A stretch of 43,069 bases of DNA from an uncultured Clostridia bacterium (GTDB lineage: Bacteria; Bacillota; Clostridia; TANB77; CAG-508), in NCBI GenBank assembly GCA_949745595.1, contig CATJWN010000037.1, positions 1 to 43,069 on the forward strand. The letters are read 5' to 3'. A model generated the notes under the pieces. That model saw only the letters and a list, made by a program, of their open reading frames with translations, was not told where the DNA came from and did not search any database. This document shows positions 32,234-42,200 of the stretch, piece after piece; positions within the stretch are counted from its first letter, which is position 1; the number at the start of each line of letters is the position of its first letter. Made by a program: the position numbers and the translations under genes.

Positions 32234-33253
32234 ATGGATAAACGAAAAGTCATAATAATAGCAAGTATTATTGTAATAATAGTTATAGCTTTAATAATAT
32301 TTGGAATAGTAAAATATAATACAAGGATAATAGATGTGTCAGGAGCAAAACATTCAGTAACAATCATTGAGAATACAGACTTTTATAGAAAAGCAAAACT
32401 TATGGATGTAAAAATTCATAAAGAATTGCCTATAGGAACAAATGTATATGTATTAGAAGACTTTGTAGATGAAGAAACAGAAGTTGCTTGGTCTAAGGTT
32501 GTTATAGATAATAAAATAGGGTATGTTCAAACAGCCGCTTTAGGATATTATAAGGCATCAGAAGACGAAAAGGTTTTAATGGTAGATTTGTCTAAATTTA
32601 ATAAAGGTAAAAATTTTGATACTGGTGGAGAGATGGGTGCTTTCTTAATAAATAATAATATTACTTATGTATATATTAGAGCAGGTGGTAGAGGTTATGG
32701 AGAAGAAGGTAATTTTTATACAGACACTGAATTTAAAACATGGGCAGATGAGTGTGAGTTCTTAGATATTCCTTTTGGTGTGTATTTCTTAGATGAAGCT
32801 TTAAATAGTGAAGAAATAGACGAAGAAATTGAATTTATGGAAAAATTCCTAAAAGATAATGAGTATAAGAATAATATTTTACCTATAGCTTTAGATATCG
32901 AAAAGCATGATGGTGGACGAGCAGAAGACTATTGGGAAGAAAGAGCTATTTTAGTTTCAGAGCTTGTTCAAAAGATGGAAAGTAAGGATATGAAAGTTAT
33001 TGTATATAGTAATGCTAAAGTAGCAAGTGAATTCTTAAGCACAGTTCCTACAAAATTCTGGCTTGCATATTATTTAGACAATGTAATAAAAATACCTACT
33101 TACTGGTATTCAGAACTAGAGGACCAAGAAGCTACAGAAAATGAAGAGTTAATGAGTAAAATGATAGGTTGGCAGTTTACAGACTTTGGTGTAGGACGAG
33201 TTGTAAATAGGCAAGTTGATGTTAGCCTTATTTACAAAGATTTTTATAAATAA
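32234..33253 (+). CDS. Membrane-anchored GH25-like (lysozyme/muramidase) protein with SH3-type domain
   Basis: 339 residues. An N-terminal signal-anchor helix (about 6-26) is followed by an SH3b-like domain at about 35-105 (TIIENTDFYRKAK...GTNVYVLED...AWSKVVIDNKIGYV). A GH25 barrel follows: MVDLSKFN with D118, YIRAGGRGYG, FGVYFLDEA, ALDIE with D221/E223, and a WQFTD...VDVS ending. GH25 enzymes cut the N-acetylmuramic acid to N-acetylglucosamine bond of peptidoglycan. The Asp/Glu pattern is present, so activity is plausible, acting outside the membrane in wall growth. The next gene starts 19 nt after its stop, so the two are probably one transcript. Confidence 0.85.
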   Translation: MDKRKVIIIASIIVIIVIALIIFGIVKYNTRIIDVSGAKHSVTIIENTDFYRKAKLMDVKIHKELPIGTNVYVLEDFVDEETEVAWSKVVIDNKIGYVQTAALGYYKASEDEKVLMVDLSKFNKGKNFDTGGEMGAFLINNNITYVYIRAGGRGYGEEGNFYTDTEFKTWADECEFLDIPFGVYFLDEALNSEEIDEEIEFMEKFLKDNEYKNNILPIALDIEKHDGGRAEDYWEERAILVSELVQKMESKDMKVIVYSNAKVASEFLSTVPTKFWLAYYLDNVIKIPTYWYSELEDQEATENEELMSKMIGWQFTDFGVGRVVNRQVDVSLIYKDFYK

Positions 33254-33271
33254 AATTTGGAGGAAAGATTA

Positions 33272-34480
33272 TTGAAGGTATATCTTGATAATGCAACTAC
33301 TACAAAAATGGATAAAAGAGTATTAGAGGAAATGATGCCATACTTTTTAGAAGAATATGGTAGTGCTTCAAGTGGATATGAATTAGGAAGGAATGCAAAA
33401 GAGGCAATAGAAGTAGCAAGAGAAAAAGTGGCAAAAGCAATTAATGCTGATCCAAAAGAAATTTATTTTACATCTGGTGGTACAGAAAGCAATATTACAG
33501 CTATTAGAGGACTAGCATATAGTTATAGAAGACGTGGAAATCATATAATAACTTCGACAGTTGAAGCACCAGATGTATTAGAAACTTGTCGAGCACTTGA
33601 AAAAGAAGGCTTTGAAGTAACATATATTGATGTGGACGAAAATGGTATTATTAATATAGAAAAATTAGAAGATGCTATAACAGATAAAACAATATTAATT
33701 ACAGTAATGTATGCTAATTGTGAAGTAGGGGTTATTCAGCCAGTATTAGAGATAGGGCAAATAGCAAGAGAGAATGGAATTTTTTTTCATACAGATACAG
33801 TTCATACTATAGGAAATAGAAAAATAGATGTTAGAGCAGAAAAAATAGATAGTTTATCAATTTCTTCACATAGGTTCTATGGTCCTAAAGGTGTTGGTGC
33901 TTTGTATGTAAGAAAAGGTCTTAAGTTTAAGAAAATGCAAGTGGGTGGAACGCAAGAAAGAAACAAAAGAGCTGGTACAGAAAATGTCCCTGCAATTGTT
34001 GGAATGGGAAAAGCTGTAGAACTTGCTTATACTGAATTTAATAAATATGAACCTGAAATAATGGAACTTAGAGATTATTTTATAAAAGAAGTACAAAAAA
34101 GAATCAAGAACATAAAGATAAATGGTGATATTGGAGAAAGACTTTCAGGCAATGTGAATTTATCAATATATGATGTAGACTCAGAAGATTTAATTATGGA
34201 ATTAGATAAGAAGGGTATTTGTGCGTCAAATGGGAGTATAAATGAGTTAGGTTCTTTTGAACCTTCACATATACTTCTAGCAATGCAAATACCATATGAA
34301 CTTGCAAAAGGTACTTTAAGACTTTCAATAGGAAAAGATAATACTAAAGAAGAAATTGACTATACTTTAGAGAGTTTGGCAGAAATTGTAGAAAATTTAA
34401 GAAAAATCGGTAAGAAAAATACAACAGCTTGTAAGTTTGCAGAGAGTTGCGGGGGAAATTGCTCTAATTGTCATAACTAG
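33272..34480 (+). CDS. Cysteine desulfurase-like protein lacking its catalytic residues
   Basis: 402 residues from TTG 33272 (GGAGGA 7 nt upstream, giving MKVYLDNATTT). Fold motifs of NifS/IscS are clear: TSGGTESN, the PLP-ring Asp in HTDTVHTIG, YGPKGVGALYV and QERNKRAGTENV. But the Schiff-base lysine that follows His in SxHK is Arg201 (SSHRFYGPKG). The PLP-stacking His is Ala99 (VEAPD), and the sulfur-carrying Cys is Asn324 (SNGSIN where SxGSAC is expected). It therefore should not make persulfide by the known mechanism. The C-terminus adds a Cys-rich tail, CKFAESCGGNCSNCHN, able to bind metal or Fe-S. It could be a scaffold or regulator, or a decaying paralogue; its open frame and normal length favour retained function. 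Confidence 0.85.
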   Translation: MKVYLDNATTTKMDKRVLEEMMPYFLEEYGSASSGYELGRNAKEAIEVAREKVAKAINADPKEIYFTSGGTESNITAIRGLAYSYRRRGNHIITSTVEAPDVLETCRALEKEGFEVTYIDVDENGIINIEKLEDAITDKTILITVMYANCEVGVIQPVLEIGQIARENGIFFHTDTVHTIGNRKIDVRAEKIDSLSISSHRFYGPKGVGALYVRKGLKFKKMQVGGTQERNKRAGTENVPAIVGMGKAVELAYTEFNKYEPEIMELRDYFIKEVQKRIKNIKINGDIGERLSGNVNLSIYDVDSEDLIMELDKKGICASNGSINELGSFEPSHILLAMQIPYELAKGTLRLSIGKDNTKEEIDYTLESLAEIVENLRKIGKKNTTACKFAESCGGNCSNCHN

Positions 34481-34493
34481 TTTACTGAAGCGT

Positions 34494-34526
34494 TAACACT
34501 GACATATTTTTATGTCAGTGTTTTTA
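34494..34526 (+). terminator. Terminator of the GH25-desulfurase-like unit
   Basis: AACACTGACATA and TATGTCAGTGTT form a perfect 12-bp stem around TTTT, followed by TTTTA. Confidence 0.9.
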
Positions 34527-34560
34527 ATTATTTCAGCAATTTTTCAGCTATTTACATAAT

Positions 34561-34589
34561 TTGACATTTTGCTAAAAAAGTTGTATAAT
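34561..34589 (+). promoter_or_regulatory. Consensus promoter of GC-rich unit 3
   Basis: TTGACA (34561-34566), a 17-nt spacer and TATAAT (34584-34589): a perfect sigma-A consensus, the strongest promoter in the window. The leader is about 195 nt. Confidence 0.85.
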
Positions 34590-34595
34590 TAAAGT

Positions 34596-34775
34596 AACGT
34601 GGAGTTTTGCGCTCCGCTTTAATATAAATATATTGTCCCGGCCCAGTATGGGATGATTGTGCGAAAAAAACAATATCGCGCAACACAGCACATTCTCAAT
34701 TTCATAGTAAAAAGGAGATGATAACCGAAACAATTCATTTAGCGCAGTACCCGTTCCAATTTATAATCTATTTTG
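34596..34775 (+). promoter_or_regulatory. Folded 5' leader of GC-rich unit 3
   Basis: Helices visible: GTGGAG with CTCCGC, CCC with GGG around AGTAT, and TTGTGCG with CGCGCAA around an A-rich loop (about 34658-34685). An unstructured stretch then runs to the AAGGAGG at 34777-34783. It resembles no riboswitch I know and has no terminator, so if regulatory it would act on stability or translation. Confidence 0.4.
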
Positions 34776-34791
34776 AAGGAGGACTTCAGTT

Positions 34792-37700
34792 ATGTTGAAC
34801 AAAATGAGAAACAACCCCAAGACCACACGGAATGTGGTGATTGTAGCGGTGCTTGCACTGCTGCTGCTCTGCGGCGTTGGCCGCGCAAGCTACCTGCAGA
34901 TGTTCTCCAGCTACCAGATGGAGCTGAACGGCGATGCCGAGATGGAACTGATGCAGAACAGTGAGTTCGTCGACCCCGGCGTGACCTTCTACAGCGAGAC
35001 TTTCTTCGGCGGTCAAATGCAGGTTTCTGCTGAGACCCAGGCCCAGCTCGAAAAAGAGCTGGTAGTCACAGGACTTGACACTCTCGATGTGTCCACCTGC
35101 GACGAGTACAACATCCAGTATCAGTATGAAGAACAGGTGTTAACGCGGCTCGTAAGAGTCCTGATAAGTGGGCAGCAGCCCAGCAATAACACCACCAACC
35201 CCGGTGGTACGACCACCAACCCCGGCAGCACCGAGCCTTCTGGCAATCAGAATGCCGGCAACGGTGATGATTCCCAGCAGAATGGCAATCCGGGCAACAC
35301 CCAGAACCCCGACTACAATGACAACTCTGGAACTACCAATAATCCCGGCGGCACTAAGAGTCCCGGCATCGAGCAGAATACCGACAGCAACAAGCCTGCG
35401 TATAACCTGCCCAGCAATGTGACTTTTGACAATGCAAACCTGGAATACGATGGCAAAAGCCATACTATCACAGTAAGCAATCTTCCCGAGGATATTATCC
35501 CCATTTACCACAGCAATACCCGCCGAGTGGTGGGCACAACTACGGCAACTGTCGAATTTGTGCTTGCTGACTCTATCAAGAACAACTACTCCGCTGTTGA
35601 GCCGGCATCTATGACGGCTACTTTGACAATCCGCAAGGCTACACCCAGTTATAAGGTGCCTGTCGGATTGACGGCAACGGTCGGACAGACCTTGAGCGAT
35701 GTGAGGCTCCCTGAGGGCTTTACGTTCGAGGACACTTTAACCACTTCGGTTGGCGCGGAAGGCGTCAATATCTTTAAGGTCACTTTTACTCCTCGTGACA
35801 CCCGCAATTATAAGACAGTGACTGGCATTGAAGTACGGATTACTGTTACCAATCCTGGCAGTGGCAATACAGACATCAAGAAGGTGGCTCTCCAGCTTCC
35901 GTCTAATGTCACTTTCGAGAATACTAACAGGACCTACAATACCCATCCGCAAAGCATTTTTGTTCGGAACCTTCCGGACGGCATTATTCCCGTTTATTCG
36001 GGCAACGGCAAGACCGACGTTGGCACCTACACGGTTCGTGTCACCTTTACGCTCAGTGATGAGCTGAAGGCGATTTACTCCAGTGTGGAGCCGGCGAGTA
36101 TTAAAGCTACGCTTACTATTGAGAAGGCGGAGCCGAAGTACACCGTTCCTACAAACCTGACAGCTGTGGAAGGCAGCACACTGAGAAGTGTTAGCTTGCC
36201 TAAGGGCTTTACCTTCCAGGACAGACTGAGCACCAGTGTTGGTCCAGTTGGTCTCAACACGTTTAAGGTTACTTTTACACCTTATGACACGAAGAACTAT
36301 GAGACCGTGACCGATATTGAGGTTAAGATTCGTGTTACAGCGAAATCTGGTGGCGGTGGAGGCGGTGATCACACTGGTGAAGACCCCATCAGAAAGCAGA
36401 CTCCGGTCATCAATGGTCCGGCTTCTGTCAAACTGACAGAGGGCACTGACGTGAAGACCATTCTTGATCAGTATACCGCGACGGTTAACGGATACCCTGT
36501 GAGTGGCACGTTTGGCATTTCCAAGGTTGGTGATAAATACGTGGTGACCTTCACCCCGGATAACTCCAGCCTGTATAACAATGCAAGCAAGAACGTAAAT
36601 GTCACATTCGATCCCAAGCCTGTTGAAAAGCCTGAGAAGCCTGTTATTACCGGCAACACTTCGTTCACCTTGAACGAGGGCGACGATATCAACAGCATCT
36701 TGTCTGGCTTTAAGGCCTTTGACAAGAATGGCAACGAAGTTCCTGGCACATTCAGCGTTGCTAAGAATGGCGATCAGTACGTGGTGACCTTCACCCCGAC
36801 TGATTCCAGCAAGTATGAGACGGTGGATACCAATGTAACGGTGACTATCAACAAACCGATTCCTCCGGTCAAACCAGAGAAGCCTACTATTACCGGCAAC
36901 ACTTCGTTCACCTTGAATGAGGGCGATGACATCAATAGCATATTGTCTGGCTTCAAGGCCACTGACAAGAACGGCAACGAGGTTCCTGGCACATTCAGCG
37001 TTTCTAAGAATGGCGATCAGTACGTGGTGACCTTCACCCCGACTGACTCCAGCAAATATGAGACGGTGGATACTAATGTAACGGTAACTATCAACAAGCC
37101 GATTCCTCCGGCTAAACCGGAGAAGCCTACTATTAATGGCAACACTTCGTTCACCTTGAATGAGGGCGATGATATCAATAGCATCTTGTCTGGCTTCAAG
37201 GCCACTGACAAGAACGGCAACGAGGTTCCTGGCACATTCAGCGTTTCTAAGAATGGCGATCAGTACGTGGTGACCTTCACCCCAACTGATTCCAGCAAAT
37301 ACGAGACGGTGGATACTAATGTAACGGTAACTATCAACAAGCCTACTCCTCCGCCGACAAAGGTGACCCCGAGCATCGAAGGCCCTTCCAATATCGTCCA
37401 GAACTCTGGTGAAAGTCTGGAAGATGCCATCAACAGGCTGTTTACAGCGAAGGATGCGGAGGGAAATACTATTCCTGGCACTTTCAAGTACGAGGACGGC
37501 AAGATAACGTTCACACCTACTGATGGCAGCAAGTATGAGACTGCTGTCAAGGAAGGCGTCACCAATACAGGAACACCTGGTGGACCTGGTGGCCCTGTTG
37601 ATCCTCCCAAACCTGGTGAGACCAAAACTGAAGTGAGCATTGATGGTCCTTCCAATATTGTCCAGAACTCTGGCGAGAGTTTGGAAGATGCCATCAACAG

Positions 37701-38712
37701 ACTGTTTACTGCAAAGGATGCAGAAGGGAATACCATTCCTGGCACTTTCAAGTATGAGGATGGCAAGGTAACGTTTACACCGACTGACAGTGACAATTAT
37801 GGCACAGCGGTCAAGGAAAATGTTACTGTTGGAGGAGCTCCTGGTGGAACTACACCCGGCGAGCCTGGAAATCCCGGTACGGATCCTGATGAAACTACGA
37901 CCACTAAAACCCAGCTCACCATTGACGGCCCTTCCAATATTGTCCAGAACTCTGGCGAGAGTTTGGAAGATGCCATCAACAGGCTGTTTACTGCAAAGGA
38001 TGCAGAAGGCAATACTATTCCTGGCACTTTCAAGTACGAGGACGGCAAGCTAAAGTTTACACCGACTGACAGTGACAATTATGGCACGGCAGTCAAGGAA
38101 AATGTTGAAGTCGGTGGAACACCTGGTGGAACTACACCTGGTGAGCCTGGAAATCCCAGTACGGATCCTGATGAAACTACGACCACTAAAACCCAGCTCA
38201 CCATTGAAGGGCCTTCCAGCATCACACAGGTTTCTGGTGAGAGTCTGGAAGATACCATAAACAAGTTGTTTGTGGCAAAAGACGCAGATGGCAATACCAT
38301 TCCTGGCACTTTCCAGTTCGAGGATGGCAAGGTAACGTTTACGCCCAGCGAAAATCCGGATGGATATGAGACTGAAGCCAAAACTGGCGTGACGGTCGAT
38401 TCAACACCTGAGATTACCCCGCCTACAACGGAAATCCCGACAGTTCCGACTATTGGTGGACCTACTGCTGGAGGAGAAACACCTGAAACTCCGCCAGCAT
38501 CTACCGAAACATCTGTAACTACTCCGAGTGCTTCTGAAACACCTGCTGAAAATCCTTCTGTGGAATCTTCTGGTGACGCCTTAGTCCCTGAAGAGGAAGA
38601 GGAGGAAGATAGCGAGGGAAAAGAAGAAGAACTTGATGTTGAAGCAGGAGCTGATGAAGGCGAAAAAGACGAATTGGAAAACGGTGACGCTGATGGTGAA
38701 CCAGAAGCATAA
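34792..38712 (+). CDS. Large secreted or membrane-tethered Ig/MBG-repeat protein, GC-rich
   Basis: 1306 residues. The N-terminus has an uncleaved or cleaved signal helix (about 13-32, VVIVAVLALLLLCGVG). A DUF5011-like start (LNGDAEMELMQNSEFVDPG) is followed by an N/T/G/P-rich linker (about 127-205). Two MBG-like blocks (SNVTFDNANLEYDGK... and SNVTFENTNRTYN...) follow, then three 81-residue repeats with GNTSFTLNEGDDINSILSGF, and four GPSNIVQNSGESLEDAINRLF repeats of 88-94 residues. The C-terminus is a Pro/Thr linker and a strongly acidic tail; there is no LPxTG. It is an elongated surface protein of unknown ligand. Codon use is GC-rich, unlike all flanking genes, and includes four in-frame CGG codons. 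ATG 34792 follows AAGGAGG. Confidence 0.85.
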   Translation: MLNKMRNNPKTTRNVVIVAVLALLLLCGVGRASYLQMFSSYQMELNGDAEMELMQNSEFVDPGVTFYSETFFGGQMQVSAETQAQLEKELVVTGLDTLDVSTCDEYNIQYQYEEQVLTRLVRVLISGQQPSNNTTNPGGTTTNPGSTEPSGNQNAGNGDDSQQNGNPGNTQNPDYNDNSGTTNNPGGTKSPGIEQNTDSNKPAYNLPSNVTFDNANLEYDGKSHTITVSNLPEDIIPIYHSNTRRVVGTTTATVEFVLADSIKNNYSAVEPASMTATLTIRKATPSYKVPVGLTATVGQTLSDVRLPEGFTFEDTLTTSVGAEGVNIFKVTFTPRDTRNYKTVTGIEVRITVTNPGSGNTDIKKVALQLPSNVTFENTNRTYNTHPQSIFVRNLPDGIIPVYSGNGKTDVGTYTVRVTFTLSDELKAIYSSVEPASIKATLTIEKAEPKYTVPTNLTAVEGSTLRSVSLPKGFTFQDRLSTSVGPVGLNTFKVTFTPYDTKNYETVTDIEVKIRVTAKSGGGGGGDHTGEDPIRKQTPVINGPASVKLTEGTDVKTILDQYTATVNGYPVSGTFGISKVGDKYVVTFTPDNSSLYNNASKNVNVTFDPKPVEKPEKPVITGNTSFTLNEGDDINSILSGFKAFDKNGNEVPGTFSVAKNGDQYVVTFTPTDSSKYETVDTNVTVTINKPIPPVKPEKPTITGNTSFTLNEGDDINSILSGFKATDKNGNEVPGTFSVSKNGDQYVVTFTPTDSSKYETVDTNVTVTINKPIPPAKPEKPTINGNTSFTLNEGDDINSILSGFKATDKNGNEVPGTFSVSKNGDQYVVTFTPTDSSKYETVDTNVTVTINKPTPPPTKVTPSIEGPSNIVQNSGESLEDAINRLFTAKDAEGNTIPGTFKYEDGKITFTPTDGSKYETAVKEGVTNTGTPGGPGGPVDPPKPGETKTEVSIDGPSNIVQNSGESLEDAINRLFTAKDAEGNTIPGTFKYEDGKVTFTPTDSDNYGTAVKENVTVGGAPGGTTPGEPGNPGTDPDETTTTKTQLTIDGPSNIVQNSGESLEDAINRLFTAKDAEGNTIPGTFKYEDGKLKFTPTDSDNYGTAVKENVEVGGTPGGTTPGEPGNPSTDPDETTTTKTQLTIEGPSSITQVSGESLEDTINKLFVAKDADGNTIPGTFQFEDGKVTFTPSENPDGYETEAKTGVTVDSTPEITPPTTEIPTVPTIGGPTAGGETPETPPASTETSVTTPSASETPAENPSVESSGDALVPEEEEEEDSEGKEEELDVEAGADEGEKDELENGDADGEPEA
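36631..37359 (+). repeat. Three tandem 243-bp repeats (81 residues each)
   Basis: Positions of GATCAGTACGTGGTGACC at 36772, 37015 and 37258 show an exact 243-nt period. Copies 2 and 3 are nearly identical in DNA, indicating recent duplication or gene conversion. Confidence 0.85.
37381..38390 (+). repeat. Four tandem repeats of 264-282 bp
   Basis: GGNCCTTCCA-type starts at 37381, 37645, 37927 and 38209 (spacings 264, 282 and 282). Each encodes GPSNIVQNSGESLEDAIN-like units; the last copy has diverged most. Confidence 0.85.
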
Positions 38713-38993
38713 AGACTGATCCTACAACAAACGGGTAGTAGGAAATGAAAATCGGTCTTAAAACGGCTGAAAAAGAATGAATTTGTAGAAAAGCGTCAAG
38801 AGCATATTAGCTCTGATGCGGGGAAAGTGGCAAAATGTCATATCCCTTAAAACCATCTTGTGAACTTTCATACGATGGAAAAAGATTCCTTATGATACAA
38901 GTGAAACTGGTAGCGAGACTTTTTCAAACCAGACAGAACACTTGACTACAAAATTCAACTTATAAGCTGTTATCCCTTTTTATATATTGTTTT
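38713..38993 (+). other. Long 3' region of GC-rich unit 3, structured, no clear gene
   Basis: No convincing ORF. Helices: AAGACTGAT with ATCGGTCTT enclosing CCTAC/GTAGG (38712-38761), GAGC/GCTC around ATATTA, TGGCA/TGTCA, and CCATC/GATGG. A 33-codon open stretch (KSVLKRLKKNEFVEKRQEH and on) lies inside but has no start or ribosome site and could be a gene relic. It may be a long 3' UTR or a small RNA. Confidence 0.4.
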
Positions 38994-39031
38994 CCGCAGG
39001 AGAGGCATTTTGCCTCTCCTGCGGTTTTTTT
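38994..39031 (+). terminator. Very strong terminator of GC-rich unit 3
   Basis: Perfect 14-bp stem CCGCAGGAGAGGCA / TGCCTCTCCTGCGG with a TTT loop, followed by T7. Confidence 0.93.
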
Positions 39032-39144
39032 GTTTAAAATTAATAATTCTTTTATATAAAATAGATAAAAAAATAAATTTACATAAAAATAATACAAAAA
39101 AATTACGCAAATCACAAAAAAGTTACTTTTTTCTTACAAAACTG

Positions 39145-39173
39145 TTGCAAAGTAGTAACAAAAATGTTATAAT
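39145..39173 (+). promoter_or_regulatory. Promoter of the terminal surface-protein gene
   Basis: TTGCAA (39145-39150), a 17-nt spacer and TATAAT (39168-39173), then GGAGGT at 39235-39240 before ATG 39246. Confidence 0.75.
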
Positions 39174-39245
39174 TATATAGATAAGTATCGAAAAAAGTTT
39201 TAAAAAGTTTAAACTTTTTAATATTATTAATTTTGGAGGTAGTTT

Positions 39246-42200
39246 ATGCTTGATTTTAAGGAAAATCAAAAATCAAAATTAGTTGTTACAATATTAGCAG
39301 TTGTAATGACAATACTTTTAATTAACCCAACGATAGCATTAGCTAACGTGAATAATCCCAATTTACCAGTGGCTAGCCCAACTGGTATACAACCAGGTCC
39401 TATAAATGCAGGAACTGAATTGGAATTCACTATAACGGGTGTAGAGGAGATAAGGGAAATATGGTATCAATTTGATATACATTATCCAAATGCATCAGAA
39501 GTAGGATACTTTAAATTAGATGGAGATGGTGTATATAATGATATATTTCACGTATCAGGAACAGCAACAGAAAAGAAAATTAAAGTTGTATTACCTTTTA
39601 CAGAAGGGTTACACGAAATAAGTTTAGCAGCAAGAGACGTGAAATACAATTTTGGATATTTCCATACATCTACATATTACATAACATCAGGATTAGAAGG
39701 TGGGTATGTAAATGACGATGTTCAACCAGTACTTCAATTAGGACAAGGATATCCAACATCTGGTGGAACAGTAAGCCAAGATAAAATATTAAATATTGAT
39801 ATTAAAGAGGAAGATAGTGGTGTATATTACTTCGCTTATAAATTCACAGAAAGCGAACCATCAACAGAAGCACCAACAATTCCATTTGGAGATGAAAATA
39901 CTATATATAAATATGGTCCAGGAAACCATGTAGAAATTCCTGTACCAAAGAAACCAGGATTTTATTATTTCCAATTTTTTGCGTCAGATGGAGCAGGAAA
40001 TTTATCAGATGGTAGATGGACAAGATTATACGTTGTAGATAAAGCAGCACCAACAATTAAATTGAAAGGTGATGCTTCTATTGTGGTACCTGTAAATACA
40101 GATCCAACAACTTTTGTTGATCCAGGTGCAATCTGGGAAGATAATACAGATGGAAAAGTAGATGGAATAGTAGATGGAGAAAATCTACCAGAAGAACAAA
40201 GAACAGTAAGTGCCATGAACTTAGACGAAGTGGATTTTACTAAACCTGGAAGATATACTTTAAAATATATGTATACAGATGCAGGTGGAAATGATTCAGA
40301 AGTAGTAACAAGAGAAATCCTTGTAAAAGGAAAAGCAACATATGAATTAACACTACCAAATAAATTAGAATATGATTTGAATGAAGAAATAGACTTAACA
40401 GGAGCAACAATTAAAATTATAAATGAATATGGAGAAGTAACAGAATCTAGAAATGCTACTATAGATATGTTTACTAATTTTTCAACAGACACTATTGGTA
40501 AAGACAAAGAAGCAGTGTTTGTTTATGGACCAATAATGGAGAGATTTAAATATACTGTTAATGATCCAATATTCAGTATTAAAGTAACAAAAAATCCAAC
40601 AAAAACAGAGTATGAGTATGGAGAAGAAATAGATTTAACGGGTGGAGAATTAGAGGTTATAACAGAATCAGGAGTTAAAACTACAATAGCTTTAACAGAA
40701 GCAACAGTTGATTATACAGATGAACCAGGTTCTCAATTTGTAACTGTAACTTATAAAAACGCAAGTTCAGGATTTTTCTATATTACAATAAAACCAAAGA
40801 AAATTACTGTAACAATAGATGATAAGAATAGCGTATATGGAGAAGATATTGTAGACTTAACATATAGTCTAAAAGAAGGATCTTCTTTAATAGGAGAAAC
40901 AAAATTAGAAGATGTAGTATCAGTAAGTACAACCGCAACAAGTACATCAGATGTAGGTGAGTACAGTATTACTGGTACTGTTAAAGATGCAAAATATGAT
41001 GTAACTTTTGAAGAAGGTACATATAAAATAAATAGAGCAACATTAAAAAATACTGACTTTGAGGTAAATCAAGCAGAAGAAGTTTATGGATCAACAACAG
41101 GAGCTGGTGCAACAGTAACAAGTGAAAAAGTTGCAACATCAGATATAACTGTATATTATGACGGACAAACAGCTATACCAGTTGATGCAGGAACATATAA
41201 AGTAACAATAGATGTATCTGAGACAACAAACTATAACAAAGTAATAAGCTTAGAAGTAGGAACTTTTGTTATAGGAAAAGCTGAATTAGCAGCACCAACA
41301 GTAAATGAAACAAACTTAATATATAAAGAAGGAATGACTTTAGCAGATGTTAAATTTGCAGAAGGAACAAAAGCAGGATGGGGATGGACAACTGTAAGTC
41401 AAGCAGTAAATGCAGGAGAGAATACATTTACTGCAACGTATACAGGAGCAGATGCAGCAAATTATAAAGATGAGACTAAAACTGCAAATGTAACATTTAA
41501 TGTAGGAAGAGCAACATTAATAGGAACAGACTTTAAAGTAGAACAAGAAAAAGAAGTTTATGAAGCAACAACAGGAAAAGGTGCAACAGTAACAAGTGAA
41601 AAGGTAGCTGCCGCTGATATAACAGCAGTGTACTATAATGGAAAAACTGAAGTACCAACAAATGCAGGAACATATACAGTAACAATAGATGTTTCTGAGA
41701 CTGCAAATTATAATGCAGCAACAAAATTAGAAGTAGGAAGCTTTGTCATAGACCAAGCTGTATTAAGTGCGCCAGTTGTAAATGAAGAAAACTTAGTATA
41801 TAGCGAAGGAATGAAATTATCTGCAGTACCATTTACAGCAGAAACAAAAACAGGATGGAAATGGGAAGTAGCAGATGCAGAAGCATTAGTAGTTGCAGGA
41901 AGCAATACATTTACAGCAGTATATGAAGGAACAGATGCAGCAAACTATACAGATGCAAGTAAAACAGCAGAAGTAACATTTACAGTAGGAAAAGCAGAAA
42001 CATATACAGTAACAGGAATAACATTTGAAGATAAAACAGAAACATATGATGGAACAGAAAAAGAAGTAACAATAACAGGAACTTTACCAGCAGGATTAAC
42101 TGTAGAATATACAAATAATAAAGGAACAAATGCAAATACATATAATGCAACAGCAAAAATTGTATTTGATAAAGCTAATGATGTATTAAGTAAAAACTAT

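Noticed and set aside
33866-33880. AGG at the position of the invariant PLP lysine, hinting that AGG might mean Lys
   Set aside because: AGG also encodes well-conserved arginines elsewhere (SDR GIRVN and KRLGE, the ATPase EHKVRIV, IleRS GRKMSKS), so AGG is read as Arg and the lysine is truly replaced.
34773-34964. Alternative frames overlapping the start and repeats of the GC-rich 1306-residue gene
   Set aside because: Shadows caused by high GC and tandem repeats; the main frame is continuous and has the ribosome site.
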